Source: Seriola aureovittata (Eukaryota > Chordata > Actinopteri > Carangiformes > Carangidae). From it: DNA of 64,000 nucleotides. The stretch lies in NCBI RefSeq assembly GCF_021018895.1, contig NC_079368.1:13953856-14017855 (forward strand), read 5' to 3'. Shown in pieces: positions 11,901-23,902 of the stretch (position 1 is the stretch's first letter; every line of letters begins with the position of its first letter). The notes under the pieces were generated by a model, which worked only from the letters and a program-made list of their open reading frames with translations, was not told the DNA's origin and did no database searches. The translations under genes were made by a program, and so were the position numbers.

Positions 11901-14626
11901 GTACAAGAGGAGCACTGTATATGCTGAACTGAAAGTTTGCAAATAAGCATCACTGGCTACCCACAAGTGATCCTTATTTATATTGCTAATAGCCAATCTG
12001 TTAAGAGTTATAGATTTACAAATGAAAGCACATGTGAGAAATGGGTGGAGTGGTGCAAATATGTCTTCTAAGACATTCACTGAGCCAGGCATTCGTTGAA
12101 GTGAAGGAATGCATAGCTTGGCATAAGATGATATAGATATACCGGAAATGCAGTGGAGTCTTTCGCCAAATCTACGACATCAGGCTCTTCTTCAAACATG
12201 CTGTTCTCAATCATGTTCCTTGGTAGGTTGGCTCGCTCTACAACACACAGAGGAAGAGAAATCAGACAGAGGACTGACAAAAGGGGAAATGAGAGAGGTG
12301 TGAGAAGATCATTTACATTGATACACCCATGGTATGTAAGTATACCGTATGTGCTGTGTTTTTGGAGTTTTCCAAAGAGAGCAGTGGAAGCAAGCCACTA
12401 TTCAACACAAAGGTTTGGTAATGTCACTGAATGTGCAGGTAACATGAAACCACATTTAACAAAGCACTGAGTTTCTTCAGTTTCCTGTTAGTAAGTCTTT
12501 CCTGGTACTTTGACCTACATAGAATGGGTTCATCAGGCTGGAGAGGCAGCTACTCTGAAGCATTTCACAAAGCACTTTACTTTACAAAGTCTGTTAAGAC
12601 AACTCTCCTATTTCTTTCATAGTGCGTTCATTAATAACAGTGTTAAACATTTGAGGAAATGGCTTCAAAACTAGGAAAAAGCAAATATAACAAATATTCA
12701 TCATCTCACCATGTCATGTACTACTGCAGTTTAAAGCCTGCATTCCCACAACTAACCTGCATCTTAAGAAGAGTCACCTCTTACAAAATGTCCATGTGAT
12801 TTTCTGGCTGCTGTAGTAATTTTGAAACAATCAGAAGCATTTTCAACTTCCTAATCTAATAATAATAGAAGTAGCAAACTGCTACGCTGTGCATGTCTCC
12901 CATTTTGTCTCACGTTCCATTCATGCTGTTATAGGCTAAGGACAATGCTTTTTCAGTCTCAGTTGGTGATGGTTTTAAGTGGAAAGAACCGAGAGACAGT
13001 AAACACCTACTGAATGCATGTTGTTCACACAAACACAATGACACCAAACAAAGTGAGCTTTAACTCCCCAAAAGGAAGACAAGAGCCCAGAAATGTGAGA
13101 GGGGAATTTAGCTCTTTGTCAGTTCTGTACAGTGTTTCTGATATGACTGTATGGACTGCCACTGTGTATCAGTCTGGACCTCAGTGCTGTGGTATGAATG
13201 TCTAAAAATAGGCTTGGAGCTAAGTAGGAGGTAATGTGTAATGTTCAGAAGAGGATATAATAAAAAATACCCCCCCCCCCCCCCCCCCAAAAAAAAAATG
13301 TATCAAACTTAAATGATTGTCATATCTATTTTTAACAGCTGTGGGATATTGTTATGTTGATATTTATTTCATACCACCAAGATGACAATGGAGAGGCAGT
13401 TTATGTAATGGTTTTTATCTAGACTACAATTAGAAAACAGGCCAGGCGAATGTGAATAACCAACAACTCCTGCACTTTCGTCAAGTTTGTATGTAAATGA
13501 AGCAGTCAGGCATGTTATCTGCTGACTGTGCTCTTCCTGTTAGCTGAAAACATTATCCAGCCTACCTTAGAGTCACAGAACTACAGTTAAATATATGCGT
13601 CTGAGTTGCCAGGTATGTCCACTGATTCAGACCTGGTAAGAACAGGCAACAAATTCACTACATATTGTAGACACTGAGTGCTGAGCCAGAGCACTGTTAT
13701 CTGTTGCTTAGATGATGATGAAAAACTTGTGGGAAGGATTTTCTGCTAAGGCTTTCTCATCAATATCTGATCAAAATGTGATTTCGAAATGCGAGCTTGG
13801 TCTTCTACTAACACCACTAAGTCACAAAAGAGAACACAAACAAGAAAACAGGAAGTTAAACTGCTGTGATTTGGTCATCGAGACAAAACTGAAATTAAAT
13901 GACATCCACTCAAAACGCTTCCCTGAGAGCTGTTATAGTGTGTGCACTGGCCTTTTTGTTTGTTTCAATAAAGCCCCTGACGCCATGGGACCATAACAGA
14001 GGTTATAAAGCGGCTGGCTGCTGGTAGCCTGAGCTGAGCGGGCATGACTTATCAGCTCTCCACACCAAACAAAACATGGCTATTATCAATCCGACAGGTT
14101 TAAACTGGGCAAACAGGGCTGCTGGGTTTTAACAAACAACTAACAGACAACTTGTTTCTGTCAGGAGTCTCAAGACAGCCATTGCTTAAGCTGTTAGAAA
14201 TGTATTACTGGCTTTGTTCAGTTCAAATAAAATCGAAACGATACGTAAATAAATTACAACATTTACAAATTCTGCTTTGTGCTTTTAGGGGAAGAGAAAT
14301 GTTATCATGTCTCTGCAGCACTGTCAACAGACTGACAGTGCGATTAAGTCAGCTTCTGAGAATCCATCAACTGTAAATAAATAAATAAATAAAACAATAA
14401 AGAGAGAAAGAAACAAATTAATCGGAAAACACAAATGTAGTTTTCGTTGGGTTCGTCAAAAGTCAAACCCACCCCCCTAAACATGTGTCCTCGGGTGAAT
14501 GTCACTCCCAGACATCTTGCAGCTAACATCCCGTTAGTTTTTAGCTGGCCTGCTGCTATTAGCTTGCTGTTACTGTACCTACCACCTTCCTTCCTTACCT
14601 GTACTGTTATTGTCAAATGGATCCAT
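2088..14626 (-). CDS. lnpep: leucyl/cystinyl aminopeptidase (IRAP, oxytocinase), 22 coding exons
   Basis: Type II membrane M1 zinc aminopeptidase of GLUT4-type storage vesicles and endosomes. It cleaves oxytocin, vasopressin and angiotensin IV-type peptides and trims antigens for cross-presentation. Exons read from phase-consistent AG/GT borders (3' to 5' on plus): 2088-2219, 2380-2461, 2583-2723, 4005-4166, 4416-4597, 5163-5319, 5684-5867, 6513-6601, 6687-6847, 7618-7752, 7916-8047, 8154-8267, 8350-8501, 8620-8740, 8876-9010, 9598-9736, 9907-10097, 10266-10523, 10700-10811, 11171-11373, 12143-12237, 14599-14626; about 1034 aa (human 1025). The start exon encodes only 9 codons plus one base (MDPFDNNST) before a strong donor; exon 2 continues with a near-human [19 protein letters not shown]. 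Both cytosolic dileucine sorting motifs ([15 protein letters not shown]) are present, then a signal anchor ([20 protein letters not shown], exon at 10700-10811), GAMENWG, HELAHQ/WFGN with NEGFA, and the catalytic SYEK. No frame break was seen. Confidence 0.96.
3915..3987. repeat. (AC)n microsatellite in lnpep intron
   Basis: A pure AC tract of about 73 bases. On the transcribed strand it is (GU)n and begins about 17 bases after the 5' splice site of the exon at 4005-4166. Confidence 0.97.
5089..5153. repeat. (TG)n microsatellite in lnpep intron
   Basis: A TG tract of about 65 bases. In the lnpep transcript it is (CA)n, starting about 9 bases after the 5' splice site of the exon at 5163-5319. 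Confidence 0.97.
5405..5656. mobile_element. decayed interspersed repeat, teleost family with 'ataatgcctccggcc' end
   Basis: The stretch from about 'cctcacttcatcatt' to 'gcgcggaggtataaa' resembles a repeat I recall from many percomorph genomes. It contains 'gacctttgatcaccaaattc', 'tgtgccaaatttcaagag', 'cgagaatgggacagatgg' and 'cataatgcctccggcc'. It lies inside the lnpep intron between the exons at 5163-5319 and 5684-5867, with no reading frame of its own. The family name is not known to me; the assignment is from memory of the sequence pattern only. Confidence 0.6.
5871..5921. repeat. (CA)n microsatellite abutting a 3' splice site
   Basis: The CA tract starts within a few bases of the 3' splice site of the lnpep exon 5684-5867, so the pre-mRNA has (GU)n directly upstream of a short U-run and the AG. 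Confidence 0.95.
13270..13298. repeat. C19-A10 homopolymer pair
   Basis: Nineteen consecutive C followed by ten A, within lnpep intron 1. The transcribed RNA would carry U10G19, a run able to form G-quadruplex-like structure. Homopolymer lengths of this kind are also prone to sequencing error. Confidence 0.85.
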
Positions 14627-15059
14627 GGCTGGATATCTCAAAGAGCCCCTCGCGTCCAAAACAAGGGGACCTCCTCACATTTACAGCAACTCGACAGACG
14701 TGATGTTTCTATGGCTAGCCACGACCCACCGCAGGCTATCCGACGTTCACAATAACTGGCAGCCCGTCCTCACTGTACTAACGTTAGCTATGTAGTAGCT
14801 AGCTAGGCACGAGCCAACTTCCAACAATTTTAACTGACTGAAAGACATTCGTTCAGCTAACGTTAGCTTGTTTCCTTAACTTTATCGTCCATAGCTGTTT
14901 GCTTAACTAATACGTGAATACGGCAAGAGTTGTCTAAAATGTCAAACCTTACGATAGAAATATGTAAACAAATCTTACTCCAAAACGCTCGGCAAACTAA
15001 CTAGCGAGCAAATGACACTTTCCTTCCTCCCCAACCAGTTGTTGACAACCTCCCATCAA

Positions 15060-15115
15060 ATTACAATACTCACACACTATTGGACGATACTGTCGAGGGC
15101 GGGGCCAGGGCGCCA
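15060..15115 (-). promoter_or_regulatory. probable lnpep core promoter (CCAAT and GC box)
   Basis: About 455-480 bases upstream of the lnpep start codon there is a GC box (GGGCGGGGCC, 15097-15106) and, 14 bases nearer the gene, an inverted CCAAT box (ATTGG on plus, 15079-15083). The sequence between here and 14627 contains repeated TAACGTTAGCT-like words and no other gene, so it is likely 5' UTR plus proximal promoter. The transcription start is not determinable by eye. Confidence 0.5.
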
Positions 15116-15122
15116 CAAGCAC

Positions 15123-15123
<1 letters not shown>

Positions 15124-15179
<56 letters not shown>

Positions 15180-15215
15180 ACACACGCACACACATACACG
15201 CACACACACATTTCT
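15124..15215. repeat. (AC)n microsatellite, pure to 15177 then imperfect
   Basis: A pure AC tract to about 15177 continues as an imperfect CA-rich stretch. It lies just upstream of the proposed lnpep promoter. Confidence 0.95.
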
Positions 15216-15224
15216 TTATTATAC

Positions 15225-15500
15225 TTACTATACTACTTATGAGGACATCCTATTGCTATACATACATTCAACCTTTAAACAGTCTATGATGTCAGCCCTG
15301 ACCGTTAGATGCGTAACCTTAACCCTCACCCTAACCTCAACCTATACTTACAAGTCTTACCTTAAGCCCAAAACCAAGTCTGAATCCACAAACAAACGGT
15401 CAACATGACGACTTCCAAACACACACTCGCACATACTTTCACTCTAATTATGAGGGCAATGCAATGCTCCAAATTAATTCCCTGAAACCATGATAGTTCT
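15225..15500. repeat. decayed teleost repeat rich in 'ccctaacc'-like words
   Basis: Contains 'cttatgaggacatcc', 'aaccttaaccctcaccc' and 'aaaaccaagtctgaatcc', a combination I recall from a widespread fish repeat that often neighbours (CA)n arrays. It is not a telomere array, because the words are degenerate and interspersed. It lies between the erap2 3' end and the lnpep promoter. Confidence 0.45.
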
Positions 15501-15677
15501 TACCACACCTTAACATCATGTCTTAACCCTAAATTAAATTAATATGATTAACACCAAGCATACATACACATACACAAGCACAGACAGGCACACACACAGT
15601 GGTTGGACTTGTACACATGTACACAAAAACACAAGGATGTTTGTCAGTTAACACACAGAGATGGTACAGATAACCCT

Positions 15678-15683
15678 TTTATT
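15678..15683 (-). terminator. candidate erap2 polyadenylation signal AATAAA
   Basis: AATAAA on the minus strand, 345 bases past the erap2 stop codon, in intergenic sequence before the lnpep promoter. No nearer canonical signal was noticed. Confidence 0.45.
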
Positions 15684-15733
15684 GTGTATTTGGTGAAGAA
15701 TCAATTTACAGAGAATTTGTGTTAAATCGGAAT

Positions 15734-15735
<2 letters not shown>

Positions 15736-15795
<60 letters not shown>

Positions 15796-15796
15796 T
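15736..15796. repeat. (TC)n(AC)n compound microsatellite
   Basis: A TC tract from 15736 to about 15773 runs directly into an AC tract to 15796, within the presumed erap2 3' UTR. Confidence 0.97.
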
Positions 15797-16027
15797 TCAT
15801 GGTACACGCACAATTCATCACAAACAGACTGCTACTGATCAGCTGCCAGTTTTACCACTTAAATTTTTTTCTTAACAAATTAGTCCCCTCAAAATTTACA
15901 AAACGCTTTTTATACACAAAACTGTCAACTCTCCAGTGATGTCACAAACACACTTAGAAATTAAAAAACACCATCAAATATCCATTCTATGGCATCTGTC
16001 AACCACAACCTCTCTTTCGGCTGTCCT

Positions 16028-19000
16028 TCACTTCATTTGCTCATTCACCCAATTTCTCAGAGTCTCTAGGTTCCTCTGAATCCACCGAACATTTTTCTGT
16101 ACGTTGTCCAGGGCAATCTGAGTAGCTCTCAGCTGAGATGTCTGTTCTTTGATGGACTCAAAGAACAATCGCACCTGGGAATCAAACATACATACATTTA
16201 CAAAAATGCAAACTGGGACACACCTGAAAAATGACTTGCTTTTTTAGAGATGTCTTTTTAGGTCAATACCAAAATATTTTACAGCTGCAAACAGTAATTA
16301 GCCCTTTGTGTCTCAGAGCAAATGGAGGGGCAAAGAAGGTTAGGTTTCTCAGACACTACCATTTTAAAGTCATTTTCAGACTACAGTGTTTTGATTTTAT
16401 CACTAATTTGATATTTCATTGGATTATGTGTAGGAATTAAAATCAAAACATACCCATCAACCTTTCGAAAATACTGTCAATAGAAACAATATTTCTGATA
16501 TTGACAATGCTGGTAGATATCTAAGTCACCTTGTAGTTCAAGATTTAAGAGTATATTTACCTCAGCGAGTTCCTCTGGTGAAGAAAACTGGCCTGTGGTG
16601 CCAATGAGGATGTTTCGAATGCAAAATGAGCCCAACTGGAACCTGCAGCAGGTCAGGAAGACAACAGAGAAGACAGTCACAAACAAGTATATCTTAACAT
16701 ATCTGCATTCATAGTTGTGGGATCAACTTCCTCTTGTTTTGCTTTTGGTGTAATCAAACCTGTTCAACTTGTTATTGCACTGCACAGAAGCCACTAAAAT
16801 GTCAAGTTTTACTGGTTTACACAGAGTATTCTCATCAAACTCACAGACCAGCTTGTGGTATCAAAACTGTACAAAGTTTATACACCTATAATATTGTGTA
16901 GGTTCCCCTTGTGCCATCAAAACAGCCCTGAGCTGTCGAGTCATGGACTCCACAAGACCTCTGAAGGTGTCCTGTGGTATTAGGCACCAAGACGTTAGCA
17001 GCAGATCTTTAAAGTCCTGTAAGATGGTGGGGTGGTGGGGTCTCTATGGATCAGACTTGTTTTTCCTACACATCCCAAAGATGCTTGATCAGATTGATAT
17101 CTGGGGAATCTTGCTGAAAGAGGCCTGTACTTGGTCTGCAGCAATGTTTAAGTAGGTATGTGTCAAAGAAGCATCCAAATGAATGCCAGGATCCATATAT
17201 ACCCAGCTGAACATTGCCCCAAACATCACACTGCCTTCTTCCCATAGTTCATCCTGGTGGCATCTTTCTCCAGGTAAACCTGTTCACCTGCTACCTAATG
17301 TACTCCACCCCTTCACAGGTGTCACTGTAATTAAATAATCAATGTTATCAACTTCACCTGTCACCTGGTTTTAACGTGGTGGCTGATCGCTGTTCACTTG
17401 GTAAGATATTATTGTAATAGTAAGGAATTCTGTCTTTTCATAGCATTACGTGTTTTGACTGATACTACAATTTCATTCACAGTGTCTCCATTTTGTTTTA
17501 CTAACTTCTTAACCAGTGTGTCCCAGTTCTTTTCGACAAAGCTCCAGGCAAGGTGATGTCCCCGTGGGTTCCTAGCCACCATCAGGATGAGACTAGACAG
17601 ATCCTGTGATCGAATCACCGTCCCTTCCAGGCCCAGCTCCAGCAGTCTGCAACACAAACACACACGTGCTGCTGACTAAAATACAAAAATGCTGCCTTCG
17701 TGACACATTATCTGTCACTTGAAAAGCCTTTATTTGAAGTTGTTTAGCCTACTGACCAAGAATACAAAGTAGAATATGTGTTAGCAGCAATACTGTAGTA
17801 CCATACCCCATGTTTGCCACAAGATGGCAACATTAACTGTGTGGAAAAATATAATATGAAGAAGATATACCTCTCCAGTTTGCTGGTGTCTCTGCTGCAG
17901 GTCAAGGCAAACAGGATTTTGTACTTTTGTGCTGCAGAGAGGGAGACGTTGTATGTGTGTAAGAGTGAGGTCCAGCCATGGTCATCCTGTGCTCCAACTG
18001 AATACACTGTCTCTGCCACATCAGTGGGTAAACTGGAATAAACACAAGCAGAGATGAAATATCAAGTGATATGGTCCAGTGTAGCATAGTTGTTTATGTG
18101 AAATGTATCAACTGTTGTTAATAATGACGTGTGTTAAAATGTTATTTAGACAAACTTGAGTGTTCCATTGGACTGAAGCCAGTCTTTGAAGCTCTGATGT
18201 GCCCGCTCCAGGCAGGGAGGGTCATCCAGGTGACAAGCCAGAGAGATGACCTCTGACCTCAGCCGTCGCTCTGATACAGAGCCGCTGTCACTCCATGTCT
18301 GCTGGTCAATGACAGCACGGAAGAATCGCAGGATGTACATCTGCGCCAAAGCACACAGGGAAACAGCGTCTCACATGAACTCAATTTCATGCTGACATTG
18401 ATATAAATATCATACAGTCTGTGTCCTCTTGTCTTCTTACCCCCAGGTTGTGCGTGAGCTCAGGCTCATTCCTTTTCTCAATCATCCGGTAAAAGGCCTC
18501 CAGATAGCCCAGTCCTTGGATGAGAGGCACTGTGTGTGTCTCATATTGCAGATAACCAATCAGGTCTAAGGCTTTATTGATCGGCAGGTGACCTGCCCTT
18601 TAGAGAAATACAAGAATATTTAAAAGGTTGGGTGCTATTTCTGGTGGGATAATCAAAGCTGTTTTGTTTATGTGTAAAATACAGACATATAGAAAAAATG
18701 TGTCTCTCGTTCTCATACACAGACCCACAAACACATTCACAGATGCTTACGTGACCAGTTGAAAAGCGTTGTGTATCAAGTGAGTCCTATCTTTGTAGCT
18801 CAGAGCAGTGTGGTTTTCCCTCAGCAGTTTGGTCATCTCATCCCAGCCATCATCCTCATAATGCACCACATAATAGCCAGTCATGTCAGTGTTTACCTTC
18901 ACCCAGCTGATTTCCTCTCCTATGTGGATACTGTCTAAATGGCACATAAATGGCAAAAGAAAACAATGTAATTGCAAAGAAAAATTAAGATATGTATGAC

Positions 19001-22000
19001 TTGTATTTAGCATCTTCTCTCTTCCCTCTTACCTGTGTGTGTTGTCATCAGGTGTCTGTGAATGGTGCTTGATGCATCGGTCTTGTATGTCAGAGGGATA
19101 TGCCAAAGGAAACTATACAAGAGCAGAGAGTATTCTTAAAAGACACAAACTAAAACTGAAAGTTGCTTGAAATCAAATTCTTGCTGACAATGGTTATGCA
19201 GCTGTGAATACATGTAGATGTGCATGTGCATGCTCACCCTTTCTGCAACGTGGGCCAGAGAGGGTCAGAAGGCAGGACTGTCCTCAGGAACCTGTCCTGT
19301 CTAAGCAGCAGACGAGGCCCCTTCCTTGTTACAGTTACCAGAGGAATACCTTTCTGCAGAGTCCAAGTGTTCATCATGGCTGTCAGATCGAGATGTTCCC
19401 CTGCAAAAAGGTACTGTAGGAGACAGCTGGAGATCAACACATGTGGCCGTAATCTTATAAATGGTGTGACATTTATAATAGGCAACTCATGAGGAGAGGT
19501 TAAAGAGTTTATGTTTAAATGTTTACTCACTGCATTCTTGGTGGCCTGGCCACTGCTGTAACAGTGTTTTCCTGAGATGAAGTCCTCCTCTGAGCATGTC
19601 TGAAAAACAGAATCAATTCTTTTTCAAATTCTATTAACCTGCATGAAGAAACTGTCATGCAGGTTAATAGAATTTGAAAATGATGACATTCAAAATCTAA
19701 AAGACTTTTAGATTTTGAATGTCATCTTTCTACCTTCATGGATTTCATTCCAGGTGAGTTCAGAGCAGTAAGAAAATTAAAGACTTTAAACTTGTTTGAG
19801 ATTGGTAATCCATCATAGTGAACACTATGTCTGCTTTTATTTTCAGCAGTGGTTTGTCTTCAATGCATGGCAAGGCAGTGAATTCCTTTTACTGTAAATC
19901 AATCTGCTCTCACAACTGCTTTACCAGGCACAGACAACATAACTTTAACTGCAATGAAAACAGACATAATCTTCACTTTGATTAATTACCTACTTTAAGC
20001 AACTTTCAAGTCTCAGCAAATTGATTTTTGCCCCACAATGAAAGGAATGGAAAACAACAGCTGTTTGGAAGGAGGGAAACATGAATCAAAAAGCTAGCAG
20101 AAACATAAAATATGGCTGACGTGTAATATATGGGCTAAAACAAAAAAAAAAAGATTTTAAAGAACAGCTGGAAAAATATGTAATGTATGATTTCTGTTCT
20201 TTGTCTTATGCCACAGCGGTTAAAAAGACGGGAAGGTAATTTGTAAAAACAGAAAAAACATATCTCAACAAGCGCAAGCTTCATGCTATTTCATTTTTTA
20301 GTTCAGATCAGACAGCTCTCATCCATTCATATAATTGTATCCCCCATAAAGAAAAACTTTGCTGCATCTATTTTTGACAAATTCAAATACAGTTCCTCTA
20401 GGCTGCCCCTTGACTTTTCTTCTACAAGATGACAAAGGACCACACTGTGTTTTGCATGTTGAATGTAATTTGTGTTCCTACGTTGGCTAGACTGTCCCAC
20501 AGGTCCTGGTTGCGTGCATTTTTGAAGCTGTATTTGCGGAGGTATCGCACTATCCCACTCTGAAACACATCATCTGTCAGAAAGTGTCGCAGCATGTGCA
20601 GGACACATGCTCCCTGGTGGGAGAGAGAGAAAGGGTCATTTTAATCAGTAAGCCACAACAGACTATGCTATAGGTTGGTTTCAAAGCCATTTGTGAAACG
20701 TTTTCTGTTACAGTGTTAATATAGAGATCAATTAGTAGTTCATCAATAGTTATGTAGTCATCATATGTGTTTTATTTATCCCTGATTTTGCAGGTTTTAC
20801 ATTTTCACAGATAATATATTCCTGATGATGTCATTATCAGTTGTGTAGCCCTCTGTGTGACTGAAAGCATACTTTGTCATAGGAGACTGTGTCAAACATC
20901 TCTTTGATCTGAGTGGGGTTCTCTGCTGGACTGGACATTGGACGAGAGGAGTTGAGCGAATCATGACCAACTGCTGCAAAGCAGGTGTGCAGTAGATATT
21001 CCTCCTGCAAGATTGTGCACAGAACATCATTAATAATCCTTGGGCCTAATGATTAATATTAATCTATTACTCAATGATGTCTCAGATGAAATCACACACC
21101 ACTTTGAGGTCAGGGTAGGTGGCCTCCACTGAAATGTACTCCATGTATCTGGCAAATCCTTCATTCAGCCAGATATCATTCCACCACTCCATGGTCACCA
21201 AGTTACCAAACCACTGCAGACAAGATTTAAAATTTTACTGCTTTGTGTTGACTGTTGAATGTAATGAATTGATTTATGAGCATCTGAACTACTGTAGATC
21301 AACAAACACTTAATCCTGTGTGTCATTATACGCTGTGGCACTCTCACCTGATGGGCAAGCTCATGGCCAATCACCATAGTAACCCAGAGTTTATCGGAAA
21401 CAGAGGATGTGAGGGGGTCAAAGAGAAGGCTGGTCTCTCTGTAGGTGGTCAGACCCCAGTTCTCCATCGCACCGGACTGGAAGTCTGGGATGGCAATCAG
21501 ATCTGAGGGAGGGAAAACTCAGGTCACAGAACTGAAAGTGACAAGATAAATGACAGAAATGTGGAGATAAAGAAATGCTCATTGGTTTAGTTACAGAACT
21601 AGAACAAAAAAAAGGTTTTACCTTGTTTGGGTAGAGGATAGCGGATGTTGAAGTACTCCTCGTAAAAGTCCAGCATTTTGACTGCAACCTCCAGGGCATA
21701 GTGGGTCTGAGACCACTTCTCAGGGGCGGCATAGATGGACACCTATAGATGCATAACAATACATTAAACATAACATGACAGAGAAAGTAATATTTTAACC
21801 AAGGAATTCAGAAAATCCAATAATGCTTTGGAGGCCTTACCTGCACTCCAGAGGATGTTGTTGCAGTGACCGATTTGAAATCACAGACGACAAACGCTAC
21901 AAGGTATGTGCTCATCTTCACGCTCGCAGCAAACCGGTCCTCGAGCAGGTCATTGTTTACTTCAACTGTCTTCACCTGAATTACACAAATATCTAATTGT

Positions 22001-23020
22001 AGCCATTTGATCACACACATTTGATCATGTATGATAGTTGATGTAGGAAATAGCACATGTGCAACACTCACTATTGGCATGTTGGAGAGAGAAATGTATT
22101 CCTGGCTCCTCCTGATCCGCAAAGAGAAGTTGGCTTTGAAGATTGGCTCATCAAAACAAGGGAATGCCATCCGAGCACTCGTGGGCTCAAAGTGAGTTGA
22201 AGCCAAGATTCTGCAAGGAGACATCAGCAGATACCTTTTGTACTTTATTGTAACTGTAACACATCAGTATGTGAATGTGTAAGAATCTATTCGCTCTTAC
22301 CTGGTCTCTCCTGTGCTGGTTTTGTAGGTGCTCTTATAGAAGCCGTAGAAGCCTTCTACTAGTTCTGCCCCAAACTCAATATACAGAAAGTACTTTTGCC
22401 CACTGCTGAGCACCCTGGGAGAGAAAATGCCAATCTGCTCATGCTGAGGGTTATGAAGAACTGGAAGAACCTACGAAGAGAAAATGAGATGTCAAATTAA
22501 TAAGAAATGGAGAGAAGTTGCGTCCAATCTATCCAAGTATCAAGGATAAGCAACCTCTAGCTCTGTATTTACAGCTACCTGGTCAGACAGATGAGCGAGG
22601 TTCTGGTTCAGAATGGTGGCATTGAAGATCTGTAGACCCTTGCTGTGTAATACAACCCAGTTTGTATTGTTCTGGACATCAATCTGGATCTGCACTGAGC
22701 CAGTGAAACTGAGACTGGTGAGGTTGGGGTGCAGGAGGAGGCGGTAGTGAAGAGGAATGATGTACCTACAGAAAAGAAATATGCGTTGCTTTTTTAATCA
22801 GAGACTCAAAAACAGAGGTCCAACAATTTTTGTCATCATTTTTCCCGTATTGCAAAGTCTACCTTGGCAGGCGAAGACGGCTCCAGGGGAAGGACAGTTT
22901 ATCAGTACCCAAAGGAGATTGTTCTCCTGGAGGGCTTGACGCCTGTTGTGAACTGTTGGGCTGACACCCAACTAGACACACATGAAATAGAGACAGCGCT
23001 AACAGCCTTAACAAGACCAT
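16028..23020 (-). CDS. erap2: endoplasmic reticulum aminopeptidase 2, 20 coding exons
   Basis: M1 zinc aminopeptidase of the ER lumen that trims N-terminally extended peptides for MHC class I. Coding exons (plus coordinates, last to first): 16028-16174, 16561-16642, 17506-17646, 17871-18032, 18156-18340, 18441-18597, 18751-18934, 19033-19112, 19238-19413, 19531-19599, 20482-20613, 20873-21004, 21100-21213, 21348-21502, 21622-21742, 21841-21975, 22072-22210, 22301-22470, 22579-22765, 22863-23020; about 941 aa with all phases agreeing. The first ATG (23020) begins a signal peptide ([18 protein letters not shown]). The GAMENWG exon reads into [19 protein letters not shown] and IGHELAHQ, then WFGN and NEGFA; the catalytic tyrosine is in SYDKGAC. 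The LLFDP..SSxSDKLWV stretch, the SEEDFISG insertion before the [13 protein letters not shown] exon and the C-terminal LFFES exon look closer to ERAP2 than ERAP1, but ERAP1-like identity is not excluded. Two introns start GTTTGT and GTTAGT rather than GTAAGT. Confidence 0.93.
16883..17393 (-). mobile_element. internally deleted Tc1/mariner-type transposon remnant
   Basis: The plus strand carries the recognisable antisense of a fish Tc1/mariner transposase: 'aggttccccttgtgccatc', 'gactccacaagacctctgaa', 'acatcccaaagatgcttgat', 'gaacattgcccc' and 'cttcttcccatagttcatcc', ending near 'cacctgtcacctgg' and 'ggctgatcgc'. Compared with the family as I recall it, large internal blocks are missing and both terminal repeats are worn. 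Frames are broken; it is a fossil. It lies in the erap2 intron between the exons at 16561-16642 and 17506-17646. Confidence 0.85.
19621..19726. repeat. two adjacent perfect inverted repeats (hairpins)
   Basis: First hairpin: a 26-base arm at 19621-19646 and its exact complement at 19655-19680, separated by 8 bases. One base later comes a second: a 22-base arm at 19682-19703 and its exact complement at 19705-19726, around a single central base. Both sit in the erap2 intron between the exons at 19531-19599 and 20482-20613. Neither arm codes for anything recognisable. Confidence 0.95.
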
Positions 23021-23902
23021 TGTGGGGGAAATGTCCTTCAACCACTGATTAAAAAATTTTAAAAAAAAAAGGCTAAATGGGGAGACAGGTTGACAGCTAG
23101 TACTGAAATCACTCGGTCACATCCCAAACACAGGGAGCGACTAAGGACCACCTGATGTGAGTGTTGGATACTGATAAAGCTGGAGCAAAAACGTCAGTCA
23201 GGTTCTCAGGACTTCTTCTTATACCTGAAAGACATTAGTGCAGGAGTAAGGACACACAGATTCTCTTAAAAGGCACAGTATTCATTCAGACAACGTTATT
23301 ATTCTGCCCTCGGCATAATAATGCTTTGCTTCCTCCAGCCAGGTTTATCCTATGGTCACGATCTTCACTTAAAAACTATGGCAAAAAATAAAAGTACAGT
23401 TTACTTCTTCCTGAAATGACTTTTCACTCACTTCCCTGAATCAGACTCTCATTTTCTGGCCTTTGCTCACACAGCACAGCGGGCTGCTACGCATTTGACT
23501 GGATCCTAGCTTTGATACTTAGAGGAAGTAGACGGTTCTGGACAACATGCTCAGTTCATTCTGGCGAACTGAGATTTGTTAATGTGTCAGGCCACAACAC
23601 AACTCATGCTAAAGGAGACTCAAACATGTGACAGACGGACCACATGATTTTCCATGCGGATGAAACAAGGTGAGGACACAGCTATAACTGTGAGGTGACA
23701 ACAGCTGCAGGAGCATAACTGCAGTTCAAATCAGGCAGCACATGCAGCAGTTCCTGTTCTACCACACTGAAAGGAGGAAGCTGTTAGTTACAACAACCTA
23801 TGATTTGAGAAACGTAACTAACTGCGTTACAGCTAGTAAAATAAAGCTTGTCGTGTGATGGCTGCATAGCTCATATTTAATAGAAATGTCAGAAAGCTTT
23901 AC
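23021..23902 (-). other. erap2 5' intron and untranslated sequence
   Basis: No coding sequence is visible. Just upstream of the erap2 ATG, a pyrimidine tract ending in CAG at about 23045 looks like a 3' splice site, so the first coding exon probably begins with about two dozen untranslated bases. A good donor (GAG/GTAAAG) lies at 23903/23902, which suggests one long 5' intron. A weaker alternative donor (CAG/GTATAAG) lies near 23226. Confidence 0.5.

Noticed and set aside
15300..15360. Interstitial telomere repeat
   Set aside because: The CCTAACC-like words are irregular and embedded in a longer decayed repeat, not an array of TTAGGG units.
19621..19726. microRNA precursors
   Set aside because: The arms are perfectly complementary with loops of 8 and 1 bases, unlike imperfect animal pre-miRNAs, and the arm sequences match no miRNA I know.
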